Shown here: positions 1-7,369 of the stretch, piece after piece
Position numbering within the stretch: position 1 is the stretch's first letter
Layout of the letters: every line of letters starts with the position of its first letter
NCBI GenBank assembly: GCA_937892395.1
Contig: CALAGJ010000201.1
Location: forward strand, 1-7,658
DNA: 7,658 bases
Direction of reading: 5' to 3'
From: an uncultured Parafilimonas sp.
GTDB lineage: Bacteria; Bacteroidota; Bacteroidia; Chitinophagales; Chitinophagaceae
Program-made: the position numbers and the translations under genes
The notes under the pieces: model-generated
The model's database searches: none
What the model saw: the letters and a program-made list of their open reading frames with translations, nothing else
What the model was told of the DNA's origin: nothing

Positions 1-180
1 TGAATAGATAAAAGTCTTCGCTTTGTTGTATTCCGCACAGCGTGAATAGATAAAAGTCTTCGCTTTGTTGTATTCCGCACAGCGTGAATAGATAAAATAT
101 TTCAATTTTATGTATCCGCTTATCTGCTGATAGGATTAAGTTTTGAGTTTTATCTATCCGCTTATCTGTGGATAGTGATT
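1..180. repeat. Decaying 42-bp tandem repeat array with a conserved hairpin
   Basis: Bases 1-42 and 43-84 are identical, and bases 85-97 repeat the first 13 bases of the unit. The 42-bp period then continues in diverged form. Phased on the TGTAT/TCTAT element, copies begin at 27, 69, 111 and 153, and the last two share TATCCGCTTATCTG exactly 42 bp apart (113 and 155). Each copy carries two short arms around a 10-nt loop: TATTC/GAATA at 29-33/44-48 and 71-75/86-90, TATC/GATA at 113-116/129-132, and TATCC/GGATA at 155-159/170-174. The exact copies touch the window edge, so the array may extend further left. All three plus-strand frames of the exact unit contain stops (TGA, TAG, TAA at its start). 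There are no unique spacers, so it is not CRISPR. It lies downstream of the operon's last gene. Its function is unknown; a REP-like or minisatellite element is the plainest description. Confidence 0.9.
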
Positions 181-343
181 TATACCGAAAAGAATTGGTT
201 GCAATACAATGAAAAAATATACAAACACTAACTGCAACTTCCCACGAGTGGAGAGGTTGCGGGGAAGGAAAACTATTCAATCCATAAAAAACTTAACCAC
301 TTTAAAATAAACACCACTTCACCTCTTCAAATATCAACCACCC
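181..343. other. Gene-free spacer between the repeat array and the ompA-like gene
   Basis: No start-to-stop frame here looks like a gene. The stretch holds one clear structure, the hairpin at 232-262 (separate entry). Bases 265-343 are A/C-rich on the plus strand without a motif I recognise. It is the 3' flank of the minus-strand operon, before the repeat array. Confidence 0.7.
232..262 (-). terminator. Candidate operon terminator hairpin
   Basis: GCAAC (234-238) pairs with GTTGC (256-260). The stem continues inward through TTC and CCAC against GTGG and GAG with one bulged base, and outward through one wobble and one C-G pair. That gives about 12 pairs closed by a very small loop. On the minus strand it lies about 80 nt past the ompA-like stop. 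It is followed by T-rich sequence, including a run of six T near 211-216, but the T-run is not directly adjacent as in a textbook intrinsic terminator. An alternative pairing exists: CTTCCC (238-243) with GGGAAG (262-267). The structure is well supported; the terminator role is inferred. Confidence 0.4.
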
Positions 344-1162
344 CTAATCCAGCAGCTTATAAATTTCATCCAATTTTGGGGTGAGGATGATTTCTGTTCT
401 CCGGTTTCTTGCCCTGCCTTCGGGGGTGCTATTGGTGTCTAAAGGATCGTAGCTGCTATGGCCACTTGCTATAATCCTTGCGGGATTCATTTTATATTCA
501 TTCACCAAAATGCGGACAATACTATTTGCTCTGGCCACACTCAGGGCCCAGTTGTCTTCATACCTTATTCTGATGGGTATTGAATCAGTATGTCCTTCTA
601 TATTTACGGCTATATCTAAGTTATTATTGAGCACCTGCGCTACCTTATACAATGCATCTCTACCATCTGTATTGACTACAGCACTTCCCGATGGAAACAA
701 TAATTTTTCACTGAGGCTTACATACACTTTTCCATTGCGTGTGCTTACGGTAAGGTCAGAATCATTGAATCCTTGCAAAGCCTGTGTCAGCCTTGTTTTC
801 AACTCATTACTTTTTTGCTTTTGCTGCTCTAATAAATCTTGTAAATCTTTATATTTTTTTTGCTCTACGAGCAATGCCTGCCTGTTTTGATCCAACTCAT
901 TATTGAACTTTGATTTGAGCGATGTATTCTCTTTTTGCAATGCGGTGTTTAGGTTATTCAGATACTCTACCTGTCCATTTAGTTTGGTAATTTCTAATTT
1001 GCCGGAGGCAATATCTTTTTCTAAACTACTAATTTTTTGGGACTGTGTTGCACTATCATTTCTTAAATACCGAATGGCCACCTGTGAGTCTAAGAATTGT
1101 TTTTTTGATACACATGCACTGGCAGAAATGATGCACATACATAATATGCTAAAGCGTTTCAT
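344..1162 (-). CDS. OmpA-family peptidoglycan-binding lipoprotein with a coiled-coil stalk
   Basis: This 272-residue envelope protein probably ties the outer membrane to the cell wall. It begins with a basic, hydrophobic signal peptide ending in ASA-Cys17, a plausible lipobox, so Cys17 would be lipidated. Residues about 40-130 are rich in Lys, Glu, Gln and Leu with heptad character, suggesting a coiled-coil stalk. Residues about 137-262 form an OmpA C-terminal domain with GHTDS (190-194), LSVARA (207-212) and a GRARNRRTEI tail (249-258). By comparison with OmpA, Asp193 and Arg211 should bind the diaminopimelate of peptidoglycan. I chose the ATG at 1162; a TTG two codons upstream (1168) would add only Met-Tyr. 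It starts 84 nt after parC with no clear TAnnTTTG promoter or Shine-Dalgarno, so read-through from parC is likely but unproven. Such proteins are sometimes labelled MotB, but nothing here suggests a flagellar motor. The family call is firm; the physiological role is inferred. Confidence 0.93.
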   Translation of the reverse strand: MKRFSILCMCIISASACVSKKQFLDSQVAIRYLRNDSATQSQKISSLEKDIASGKLEITKLNGQVEYLNNLNTALQKENTSLKSKFNNELDQNRQALLVEQKKYKDLQDLLEQQKQKSNELKTRLTQALQGFNDSDLTVSTRNGKVYVSLSEKLLFPSGSAVVNTDGRDALYKVAQVLNNNLDIAVNIEGHTDSIPIRIRYEDNWALSVARANSIVRILVNEYKMNPARIIASGHSSYDPLDTNSTPEGRARNRRTEIILTPKLDEIYKLLD

Positions 1163-1246
1163 ATACAATTGATTTTAATTTTTATTGTTCTAATTCTATT
1201 GATACTTATAATAATTATGCCTAAATGATTTTATACTCCTTTTCTT

Positions 1247-3748
1247 TTAGTCAAATAATTGCTGCTGCTCCACAGCTTCGGGTTTTACCCATTCCATTTG
1301 AATAGTTTTAGAATAGTCCATCAGCTTTGCTCCTACTGCTTTCCAGCCCATAATGTCCACCATTTTTGCAATCTTAAATTTTGCACTGCGCACTTGTTGT
1401 CCTTTGCCGGTATGCACAGCCAGCAGTGGTTCATCCAAGGTACATACTGCCTCTACCCTATTTCCATTGGCTTCTTTTATAAAGAAAAACTTTGTATTTG
1501 CAGTGGTCGTTTCAATTTTAAATCGCTTTACATTGTATTGATTTTTATCAGTGTCTAAATAAACAGCTGTGATGATTTTTTCTGGAATAAATTTTTCTAT
1601 TAAGATGAGTTTATCTGTATCAAAACGCCTGTTTTGCTCCGTATCGGATAGTTCATAATAGCCATCATTATACACGGCAAGTAGCCTATCGTCGGGTTCA
1701 AATGTTCCTAAATAAATGCCTTTTTCATCAGGATTAATTCTTCCAAATTGATTATCAAACCATATTTTTTTTCCGTTTAAAGTACTTCTGCCTTTTTCTT
1801 TGAATCTTACACTGCGAAGGGCATGCTTTGTAACCTGATTGCCCATACTACCCCTGCCTTTTATTTCAAGCTCTTCAAAGAAATAATCAAACTCTTTGAT
1901 TCTTGCTTTACTACCCTGGCTGAGCAATACTTTTACGACTTCGGCTTCTCCATTTGCATTGGCACTGAAGTAGAGTACTTTACTTTTATCTGATCCTTTT
2001 GTAAGGTCATATTCCTTATCTCTTGTTATGCCGGTTACGTTAAAACGCTTAGCATAGCTAATGCCAGTGGCTCCATCTGCATATACAAGATTGTAGGTAG
2101 TACGTTCATCATTTTTTTTGAAAACCGCAGCATGCAGTATATCTTTTCCAATAAAAGTTTTATCGGACACTTTTACGATTTTCATGATGCCTCGCTTTGT
2201 AAATACGATGATATCATCCAAGCTGCTACACTCTGCTATCAATTCATCTTTTTTCAAACTTGTACCTACAAAACCTTCTTCTCTATTTACATAAATTTTT
2301 GTATTTGCTATGGCTACTTGCTGGGCTTTGATGGTATCAAAAATTTTTATTTCCGTTTTACGTTCCCTTCCTTTTCCATATTTTTTGATGAGGTTTTCAT
2401 ACCAAGTTATGGTAAATTCGGTGTTGTGTGCAATATCAAACTGCACCTGCCTGAGATCTTCTTCTAATTTTTTAATTTGTGCATCCAATTCATCTATATC
2501 TAATTTATAAATGCGCCTCACCGGTTTTTCTGTAAGTTTTAGAATATCTTCTCTGGAAACCGGTCTTTTTAATTTTGGTGTAAAGGGAATAAAAGCCTTG
2601 TCAATTGCTTCAATCACTGTATCCCACGATGCATGCTTCTGTTCTAATTCTTTATAAATTTTTTCTTCGAAAAATATTTTTTCAAGCGAGGTATAATGCC
2701 ATTTGTCTTCTAATTCTGCTTGCTTTATTTCGAGTTCTCTTGTAAGCAGTTGCAGTGTAAGATCGGTGGACTGTTTGAGTAAATCTGTAACGGTGGGAAA
2801 GATGGGTTTATCCTTACTAATGACACATGCATTTGGAGAAATACTTACTTCGCAATCCGTAAATGCATAGAGTGCATCAATGGTAATATCTGTGGAAATG
2901 CCGGGGCTGAGCTCAACAATAATCTCCACATTTTTTGCGGTAGCATCCACCACTTTTTTAATCTTTATTTTACCCTGATCATTTGCTTTTACAATACTCT
3001 CCATCAATGAAGTAGTAGTAACACTATAGGGTACACTGCGTATGGTGAGTGTTTTCTTATCTGTTTCCTCAATAATGGCCCTTACCTTTATTTTTCCCCC
3101 TCTCTTTCCATCATTATATAAAGCCACATCCACCATACCTCCTGTTAGGAAATCGGGGAACAACTCAAAGCGTCTGCCTTTCAAATATTTGATGGCTGCA
3201 TCACAAAGTTCACAAAAATTATGGGGCAATATTTTTGTGGACAGACCAACTGCTATACCATCTGCACCCTGAGCCAATAGCAGGGGAAACTTCATGGGCA
3301 AAACCACGGGCTCCTGTTTTCGACCATCATAGCTCAGTTGCCATTGGGTTGTTTTTGCATTAAATCCTACTTCCAATGCAAATTTTGATAACCGGGCTTC
3401 TATATATCTTGGGGCTGCGGCATCATCTCCTGTGCGTACATCGCCCCAGTTTCCCTGAGTTTCTATCAGCAAATCTTTCTGCCCTATATTTACAATGGCA
3501 TCTCCAATGCTGGCATCACCATGTGGATGATACTGCATGCTTTGTCCAATAATATTTGCCACTTTATTAAATCGACCATCATCCATTTCTTTCATGGCAT
3601 GGAGTATGCGCCGCTGCACGGGTTTGAGCCCATCTTCTATGGCTGGTACAGCCCTTTCTAATATTACATAGCTGGCATAGTCCAAAAACCAGGTTTTGTA
3701 TTGCCCCTGTACACCACTATTGTTTTCAAATGCTTCTGCTTCGTTCAT
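1247..3748 (-). CDS. parC: DNA topoisomerase IV subunit A
   Basis: This 833-residue protein is the DNA breakage-reunion subunit of topoisomerase IV, which with ParE passes one duplex through another to decatenate and relax DNA. The winged-helix catalytic core has GLKPVQRRIL (40-49), YHPHGD (73-78) and the active-site pair Arg114-Tyr115 in AAAPRYIEARLS; Tyr115 forms the covalent DNA link. A helical coiled-coil stretch lies at about 334-372. The C-terminal third looks like the beta-pinwheel DNA-wrapping domain. There the gyrase-specific GyrA box (QRRGGKG type) is reduced to KGRGSMG (630-636), which favours ParC over GyrA, as does the parE gene in the same operon. Residue Ala79 replaces the quinolone-contact serine of E. 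coli ParC, with Asp83 at the acidic position. The ATG at 3748 is preceded by AAAGGA at 3755-3760, 6 nt away, a passable Shine-Dalgarno sequence that is uncommon in this phylum. Length is close to that usual for Bacteroidota ParC. It lies 41 nt after the DUF1835 gene. Confidence 0.96.
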   Translation of the reverse strand: MNEAEAFENNSGVQGQYKTWFLDYASYVILERAVPAIEDGLKPVQRRILHAMKEMDDGRFNKVANIIGQSMQYHPHGDASIGDAIVNIGQKDLLIETQGNWGDVRTGDDAAAPRYIEARLSKFALEVGFNAKTTQWQLSYDGRKQEPVVLPMKFPLLLAQGADGIAVGLSTKILPHNFCELCDAAIKYLKGRRFELFPDFLTGGMVDVALYNDGKRGGKIKVRAIIEETDKKTLTIRSVPYSVTTTSLMESIVKANDQGKIKIKKVVDATAKNVEIIVELSPGISTDITIDALYAFTDCEVSISPNACVISKDKPIFPTVTDLLKQSTDLTLQLLTRELEIKQAELEDKWHYTSLEKIFFEEKIYKELEQKHASWDTVIEAIDKAFIPFTPKLKRPVSREDILKLTEKPVRRIYKLDIDELDAQIKKLEEDLRQVQFDIAHNTEFTITWYENLIKKYGKGRERKTEIKIFDTIKAQQVAIANTKIYVNREEGFVGTSLKKDELIAECSSLDDIIVFTKRGIMKIVKVSDKTFIGKDILHAAVFKKNDERTTYNLVYADGATGISYAKRFNVTGITRDKEYDLTKGSDKSKVLYFSANANGEAEVVKVLLSQGSKARIKEFDYFFEELEIKGRGSMGNQVTKHALRSVRFKEKGRSTLNGKKIWFDNQFGRINPDEKGIYLGTFEPDDRLLAVYNDGYYELSDTEQNRRFDTDKLILIEKFIPEKIITAVYLDTDKNQYNVKRFKIETTTANTKFFFIKEANGNRVEAVCTLDEPLLAVHTGKGQQVRSAKFKIAKMVDIMGWKAVGAKLMDYSKTIQMEWVKPEAVEQQQLFD

Positions 3749-3754
3749 TATTTA

Positions 3755-3760
3755 TCCTTT
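3755..3760 (-). promoter_or_regulatory. Shine-Dalgarno-like site of parC
   Basis: On the minus strand AAAGGA stands 6 nt before the parC ATG. I found no equivalent before the ompA-like gene or parE. It supports the ATG at 3748 as the start and may give parC translation initiation independent of the preceding gene. The match is short and could be chance. Confidence 0.4.
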
Positions 3761-3789
3761 CAAACAGTTTTAGTGTTTAGAATTTTATC

Positions 3790-4617
3790 CTATTCATTAT
3801 TTGCAACGGATGCAGCTGTACCCATTGGTTGTACAGTAATGTCTTTCCATCCTTTCTGCCAATCCCCGGTTATTTCTACCGTGCCAGCTGCAGCAAGCTG
3901 TTTTAATCTCCAAATAAGCCATGTATCACCTGTTTTTATTTTCATTTTACTCAATACCTGTTGTGTCCATTTGCTTAGTTTTTGGGCTCCAGCCTGTAGC
4001 GGAAGCATGATATCTTTATCAAAGAAATCAACTTCTTGATTCACAATTTTCTTTCCACCTTCTAATATCCTAACCATTGCATTTGCGGTAGCCAGTTTAT
4101 CCCATTCATCTGGATCTATTTCAAATTCACTGAGGGTAACCACCCTTGCCAGTTTTTTTGCTTTTAAAAATTCCTTGGGCTGTATTTCATGTAAGTAATT
4201 AGGATAAAATAATCCGCCCTTTTCATTGATAAAAGGGAGGTTGTTGAGGTATAACACAAATACTTTACCCTGATAATTTTTTAATTGGCTGATGAGCCAA
4301 TAATATCCACATACATCATGACTATTTTGCGCCATCCAGATCCAGATCGATTCTTCTGCATCTAACTGCTGCTTTACCTGATGCAATGTCATTCTATCAT
4401 CTACCATATTCAATTGCTCGGTATAGGGTGAATGTTCTAAAACCTCCTGCCAGAAGGCCTTTCTCATCTGCCAGCCTGCTTCGCTAAAATTATCAGCAAT
4501 GGGGCCCACAGCATAGTCATCCTTTATTTCAAAAATATCCCCCTGTAGCGATTCGTCAAGTGAAATGGCCTCTTGTAAAACTGTTTTATCCGCCGGCTGA
4601 AAAACGATATGTATCAT
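3790..4617 (-). CDS. DUF1835 and DUF3658 domain protein of unknown function
   Basis: A 275-residue, probably cytoplasmic protein with no signal peptide or membrane segment. The N-terminal part resembles DUF1835: an opening MIHIVF strand, then DDYAVGPI (33-40), and a tryptophan-rich segment WIWMAQNSHDVCGYYWL (92-108) matching the family's W...HD...L region. Residues about 198-255 resemble DUF3658: FDKDIM (199-204), then TGDTWLIWRLKQL (229-241) and AAGTVEITGDW (243-253). This two-domain order is the common one for the family. No catalytic motif is recognisable, and no function is established for the family as far as I know. The gene starts 4 nt after the methyltransferase and ends 41 nt before parC, so it is almost certainly cotranscribed and possibly translationally coupled to its upstream neighbour. 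Domain calls are from recalled family patterns, not a profile search. Confidence 0.82.
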   Translation of the reverse strand: MIHIVFQPADKTVLQEAISLDESLQGDIFEIKDDYAVGPIADNFSEAGWQMRKAFWQEVLEHSPYTEQLNMVDDRMTLHQVKQQLDAEESIWIWMAQNSHDVCGYYWLISQLKNYQGKVFVLYLNNLPFINEKGGLFYPNYLHEIQPKEFLKAKKLARVVTLSEFEIDPDEWDKLATANAMVRILEGGKKIVNQEVDFFDKDIMLPLQAGAQKLSKWTQQVLSKMKIKTGDTWLIWRLKQLAAAGTVEITGDWQKGWKDITVQPMGTAASVANNE

Positions 4618-4621
4618 ACTT

Positions 4622-5413
4622 CTATCTTGATATTGGTTTTAATAAATAATAAACGCATGTTGTAAAATAATTTCTTAGGTATGGTATGCTGGACAGCCAA
4701 TAAAATTGTTTTCTTGGGTTTACATTAAACTTCCATTTATAAATAGGGTTAATGAGATAATGTAGTTGGTGTGTAATGACATACTGCTTGTCTTTTACTA
4801 TTTTTTCAAATTGCTCAATACTGATTTTTGTATCTCTTATTTCCATGAGTTCTGCTACATTTTCATGTGCGGATTTGAGTATAAAGCGATAAATCGGTCT
4901 GGGCAATAAATGATAATAAGGGAGCTTACTGAGCCACTTATTTTTACAGATTTGTTGATGTCCGCCAAAAGGCATTTGCCAGGGTGGAAAACCAAAGAAA
5001 ATAGAGCCGCCTGGTTTTAGTAAATGCTGCATCCAGCCAATGAGTTTTGCTTGATCGTGTATATGTTCTATTACATCTTTTAAAATGATGAGGTCAAATA
5101 AACCACCCAATTCCTGCTGTGCATTTACTTCATAGATATCCTTTGAAATAAAACTGAGTTGGCCATTTGCCAATTCCTGCTTTAGCCATTCAGCCCCCAA
5201 TTCAAGTCGGAGTTGGTCAAACTCCACCCCCACACCTACGCAGCCTTTTTCTATAAATGCTTTCAAAACTCCTCCTTCTCCACATCCAATATCCAATACT
5301 CGCATGTGCTGAGTTATGGATTGTTTTGCCTCAATAAATGGAATGAGGTATTCCTTTGCATTGAGGTACTGCATATCAAAATATCTTTGTCTATCTTGGT
5401 GAAATTCAAACAT
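4622..5413 (-). CDS. Class I SAM-dependent methyltransferase, substrate unknown
   Basis: This 263-residue protein has a Rossmann-fold methyltransferase core. Motif I is VLDIGCGEGG (39-48), which binds S-adenosylmethionine. Glu64 in VGVEFD (61-66) ends strand 2 and should bind the SAM ribose. DLIILKDVIEHI (107-118) is the motif common in Methyltransf_11/23 proteins, and LLKPGG (131-136) follows. After the core comes FPPWQMPFGGHQQ (142-154), a loop seen in many small-molecule or glycan-type methyltransferases. The C-terminal about 90 residues are rich in Tyr, Leu, Arg and Lys and probably form the substrate cap. There is no DNA-methylase catalytic motif (NPPY or DPPY) and no rRNA-methylase signature that I can see, so the substrate stays open. 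It sits 4 nt after parE and 4 nt before the DUF1835 gene, which suggests tight coexpression but not necessarily a shared pathway with topoisomerase IV. Confidence 0.9.
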   Translation of the reverse strand: MFEFHQDRQRYFDMQYLNAKEYLIPFIEAKQSITQHMRVLDIGCGEGGVLKAFIEKGCVGVGVEFDQLRLELGAEWLKQELANGQLSFISKDIYEVNAQQELGGLFDLIILKDVIEHIHDQAKLIGWMQHLLKPGGSIFFGFPPWQMPFGGHQQICKNKWLSKLPYYHLLPRPIYRFILKSAHENVAELMEIRDTKISIEQFEKIVKDKQYVITHQLHYLINPIYKWKFNVNPRKQFYWLSSIPYLRNYFTTCVYYLLKPISR

Positions 5414-5417
5414 CTGA

Positions 5418-7313
5418 TTAGTTTAAGTCCATTGCTGCTTCTTCAATTTCTACTCGAAGATTTGTAATAATAAAATCCTGTCTATCCGGTGTATTTTTTC
5501 CCATATAATATTCCAGCAATTGCTGAATATGATCTCCTTGTTCCAATATAACAGGTTGTAGTTTCATATTTGCTTCGCTGATAAAATCCTCAAATTCTTC
5601 CGGAGATATTTCGCCTAATCCCTTGAAACGGGTTATCTCCGGTTTATTGCCCAATTTTTGGATTGCATTTTTTTTCTCGGTTTCGCTGTAGCAATAAATT
5701 GTTTGTTGTTTATTTCTTACCCTAAACAAGGGTGTTTCCAACACATACACATGATTTTGCTTTACCAAGTCAGGGAAAAACTGGAGGAAGAAAGTCATAA
5801 TGAGCAATCGGATATGCATGCCATCCACATCGGCATCTGTGGCTATTACAATATTGTTATATCGCAATTCATCTAAGCCATCTTCTATATTCAGCGCATG
5901 CTGCAATAAATTAAATTCTTCATTTTCATACACAATTTTCTTTGTGAGCCCATAGCAATTGAGTGGCTTACCCCGGAGGCTAAACACAGCCTGTGTTTCT
6001 ACATTTCTTGCTTTTGTAATGGAGCCGCTGGCACTATCTCCTTCGGTTATGAAAATGGTTGTTTTATTTTGCTTTTCTATAATGGCTTCTTTATCTTTTC
6101 CGGGCGGTTGCTCATTAAAATGGTACCTACAATCTCTAAGTTTTTTGTTGTGCAAGTTTGCTTTTTTGGCCCTTTCATTTGCCAGCTTTCGAATGCCACT
6201 CAGTTCTTTTCTTTCTTTTTCGCTTTGTTCAATACGCTTTTTTAAAGCATCTGCCGTAGCGGTATTTCTATGCAGGTAGTTGTCCAACTCCCTACCCAAA
6301 AAGTCCGCAATAAAATTTTTAACAGTAGGCCCGCCTTCATGCACATGCAAACTGCCCAGCTTGGTTTTTGTCTGGCTCTCAAACACAGGCTCTTGCACCC
6401 TTACACTTATGGCAGCCACAATACTTTGTCTTATATCCGCAGCATCATAATCTTTTTTATAAAAATCCCTGATGGTTTTTACAAAAGCTTCTCTGAATGC
6501 CTGCTGATGGGTGCCACCCTGAGTGGTGTATTGTCCATTTACAAAGGAAAAAATATCTTCCCCATAATCATTATTGTGTGTCAATGAGAGTTCTATATCC
6601 TCCCCCTTGAGGTGAATAATGGGATATCTGATTTCATCTACATTCGTTTTTCTTTGAAGTAAATCAAGCAGGCCATTTTTACTTAAGTAGCGTTTATTGT
6701 TATAGTTGATAATAAGACCGGCATTGAGATAGCAATAATTCCAAAGTTGATTATCCACATATTCGTGTATGTAGTGGTAGTTTCTAAAAATTTGCTCATC
6801 GGGAATAAATGTAACTGCAGTGCCATTGCCATCATTTGTTGGCTGCTCCTTATGCTCTTTAAGTAAAACGCCTTTTTCAAATTCTGCTGCCTTTATTTTA
6901 CCATCTCTTATACTTTCTACTTTAAAATAATGACTGAGAGCATTTACAGCTTTTGTACCCACACCATTTAAACCAACACTTTTTTGAAAGGCTTTGCTGT
7001 CATATTTGGCACCGGTATTTATCTTGCTTACTACATCCACTAATTTGCCAAGGGGTATCCCACGGCCATAATCCCTAATGATTACAGATTTTTTTTCAAT
7101 GGTGATGTCAATATGCTTTCCATAACCCATGGTATGCTCGTCAATACAGTTGTCCAGTACTTCTTTTAGCAATACATAAATACCATCATCTGGCGCACTA
7201 CCATCACCCAATTTACCAATATACATACCAGGTCTTAGCCGAATATGCTCCTTCCAGTCTAAACTTTTTATACTGTCTTCATTATACTCCACCACATTTT
7301 TTTCCAATGCCAT
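5418..7313 (-). CDS. parE: DNA topoisomerase IV subunit B
   Basis: This 631-residue protein is the ATPase subunit of topoisomerase IV. The GHKL ATPase domain has KEVLDNCIDE (50-59), with Glu51 as likely general base and Asn55 as Mg ligand, DYGRGIP (81-87) and GLNGVGTKAVNALS (114-127). The transducer domain has SFVNGQYTTQGGTH (256-269) and QTKTKLG (314-320), whose lysine contacts the ATP phosphate. The Toprim domain has EGDSASGS (424-431), SLRGKPLN (445-452) and the metal-binding DADVDG (493-498). RFKGLGEIS (562-570) and YMGKNTPDRQ (603-612) close the protein. The length fits the short ParE form without the enterobacterial GyrB insertion. The frame is open to a TTG at 7385, but that lies upstream of the probable promoter (7370-7399), and the 24 extra residues look unlike any ParE N-terminus, so I chose the ATG at 7313. 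No Shine-Dalgarno is visible. It is the first gene of the operon. Confidence 0.96.
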   Translation of the reverse strand: MALEKNVVEYNEDSIKSLDWKEHIRLRPGMYIGKLGDGSAPDDGIYVLLKEVLDNCIDEHTMGYGKHIDITIEKKSVIIRDYGRGIPLGKLVDVVSKINTGAKYDSKAFQKSVGLNGVGTKAVNALSHYFKVESIRDGKIKAAEFEKGVLLKEHKEQPTNDGNGTAVTFIPDEQIFRNYHYIHEYVDNQLWNYCYLNAGLIINYNNKRYLSKNGLLDLLQRKTNVDEIRYPIIHLKGEDIELSLTHNNDYGEDIFSFVNGQYTTQGGTHQQAFREAFVKTIRDFYKKDYDAADIRQSIVAAISVRVQEPVFESQTKTKLGSLHVHEGGPTVKNFIADFLGRELDNYLHRNTATADALKKRIEQSEKERKELSGIRKLANERAKKANLHNKKLRDCRYHFNEQPPGKDKEAIIEKQNKTTIFITEGDSASGSITKARNVETQAVFSLRGKPLNCYGLTKKIVYENEEFNLLQHALNIEDGLDELRYNNIVIATDADVDGMHIRLLIMTFFLQFFPDLVKQNHVYVLETPLFRVRNKQQTIYCYSETEKKNAIQKLGNKPEITRFKGLGEISPEEFEDFISEANMKLQPVILEQGDHIQQLLEYYMGKNTPDRQDFIITNLRVEIEEAAMDLN

Positions 7314-7369
7314 TGTACAATTAATTAATAGATGAACACCTATAGAACCTGAGGTGGACTTCTGAAACG

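Noticed and set aside
1..126. Minus strand of the 42-bp repeat is open in all three frames, giving a repeated peptide such as RCAEYNKAKTFIYS.
   Set aside because: No ATG start or ribosome site is seen, and stops return in the diverged copies. A 42-bp unit is a multiple of three, so exact repetition keeps any open frame open; this is not evidence of coding.
1..126. Possible CRISPR array because of regular 42-bp spacing.
   Set aside because: Copies are head-to-tail with no unique spacers between them, and no cas gene is present.
510..890. Plus-strand open frame opposite the ompA-like gene, and similar long frames opposite parC, the methyltransferase and parE.
   Set aside because: Each lies antisense to a well-supported gene, shows low-complexity Cys/Phe/Ser-rich translation and resembles no family.
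4622..5413. Methyltransferase as a DNA-modification enzyme working with topoisomerase IV.
   Set aside because: It lacks the DPPY/NPPY or cytosine-methylase motifs; the FPPWQMPFGGHQQ loop points to a small-molecule or glycan-type enzyme instead.
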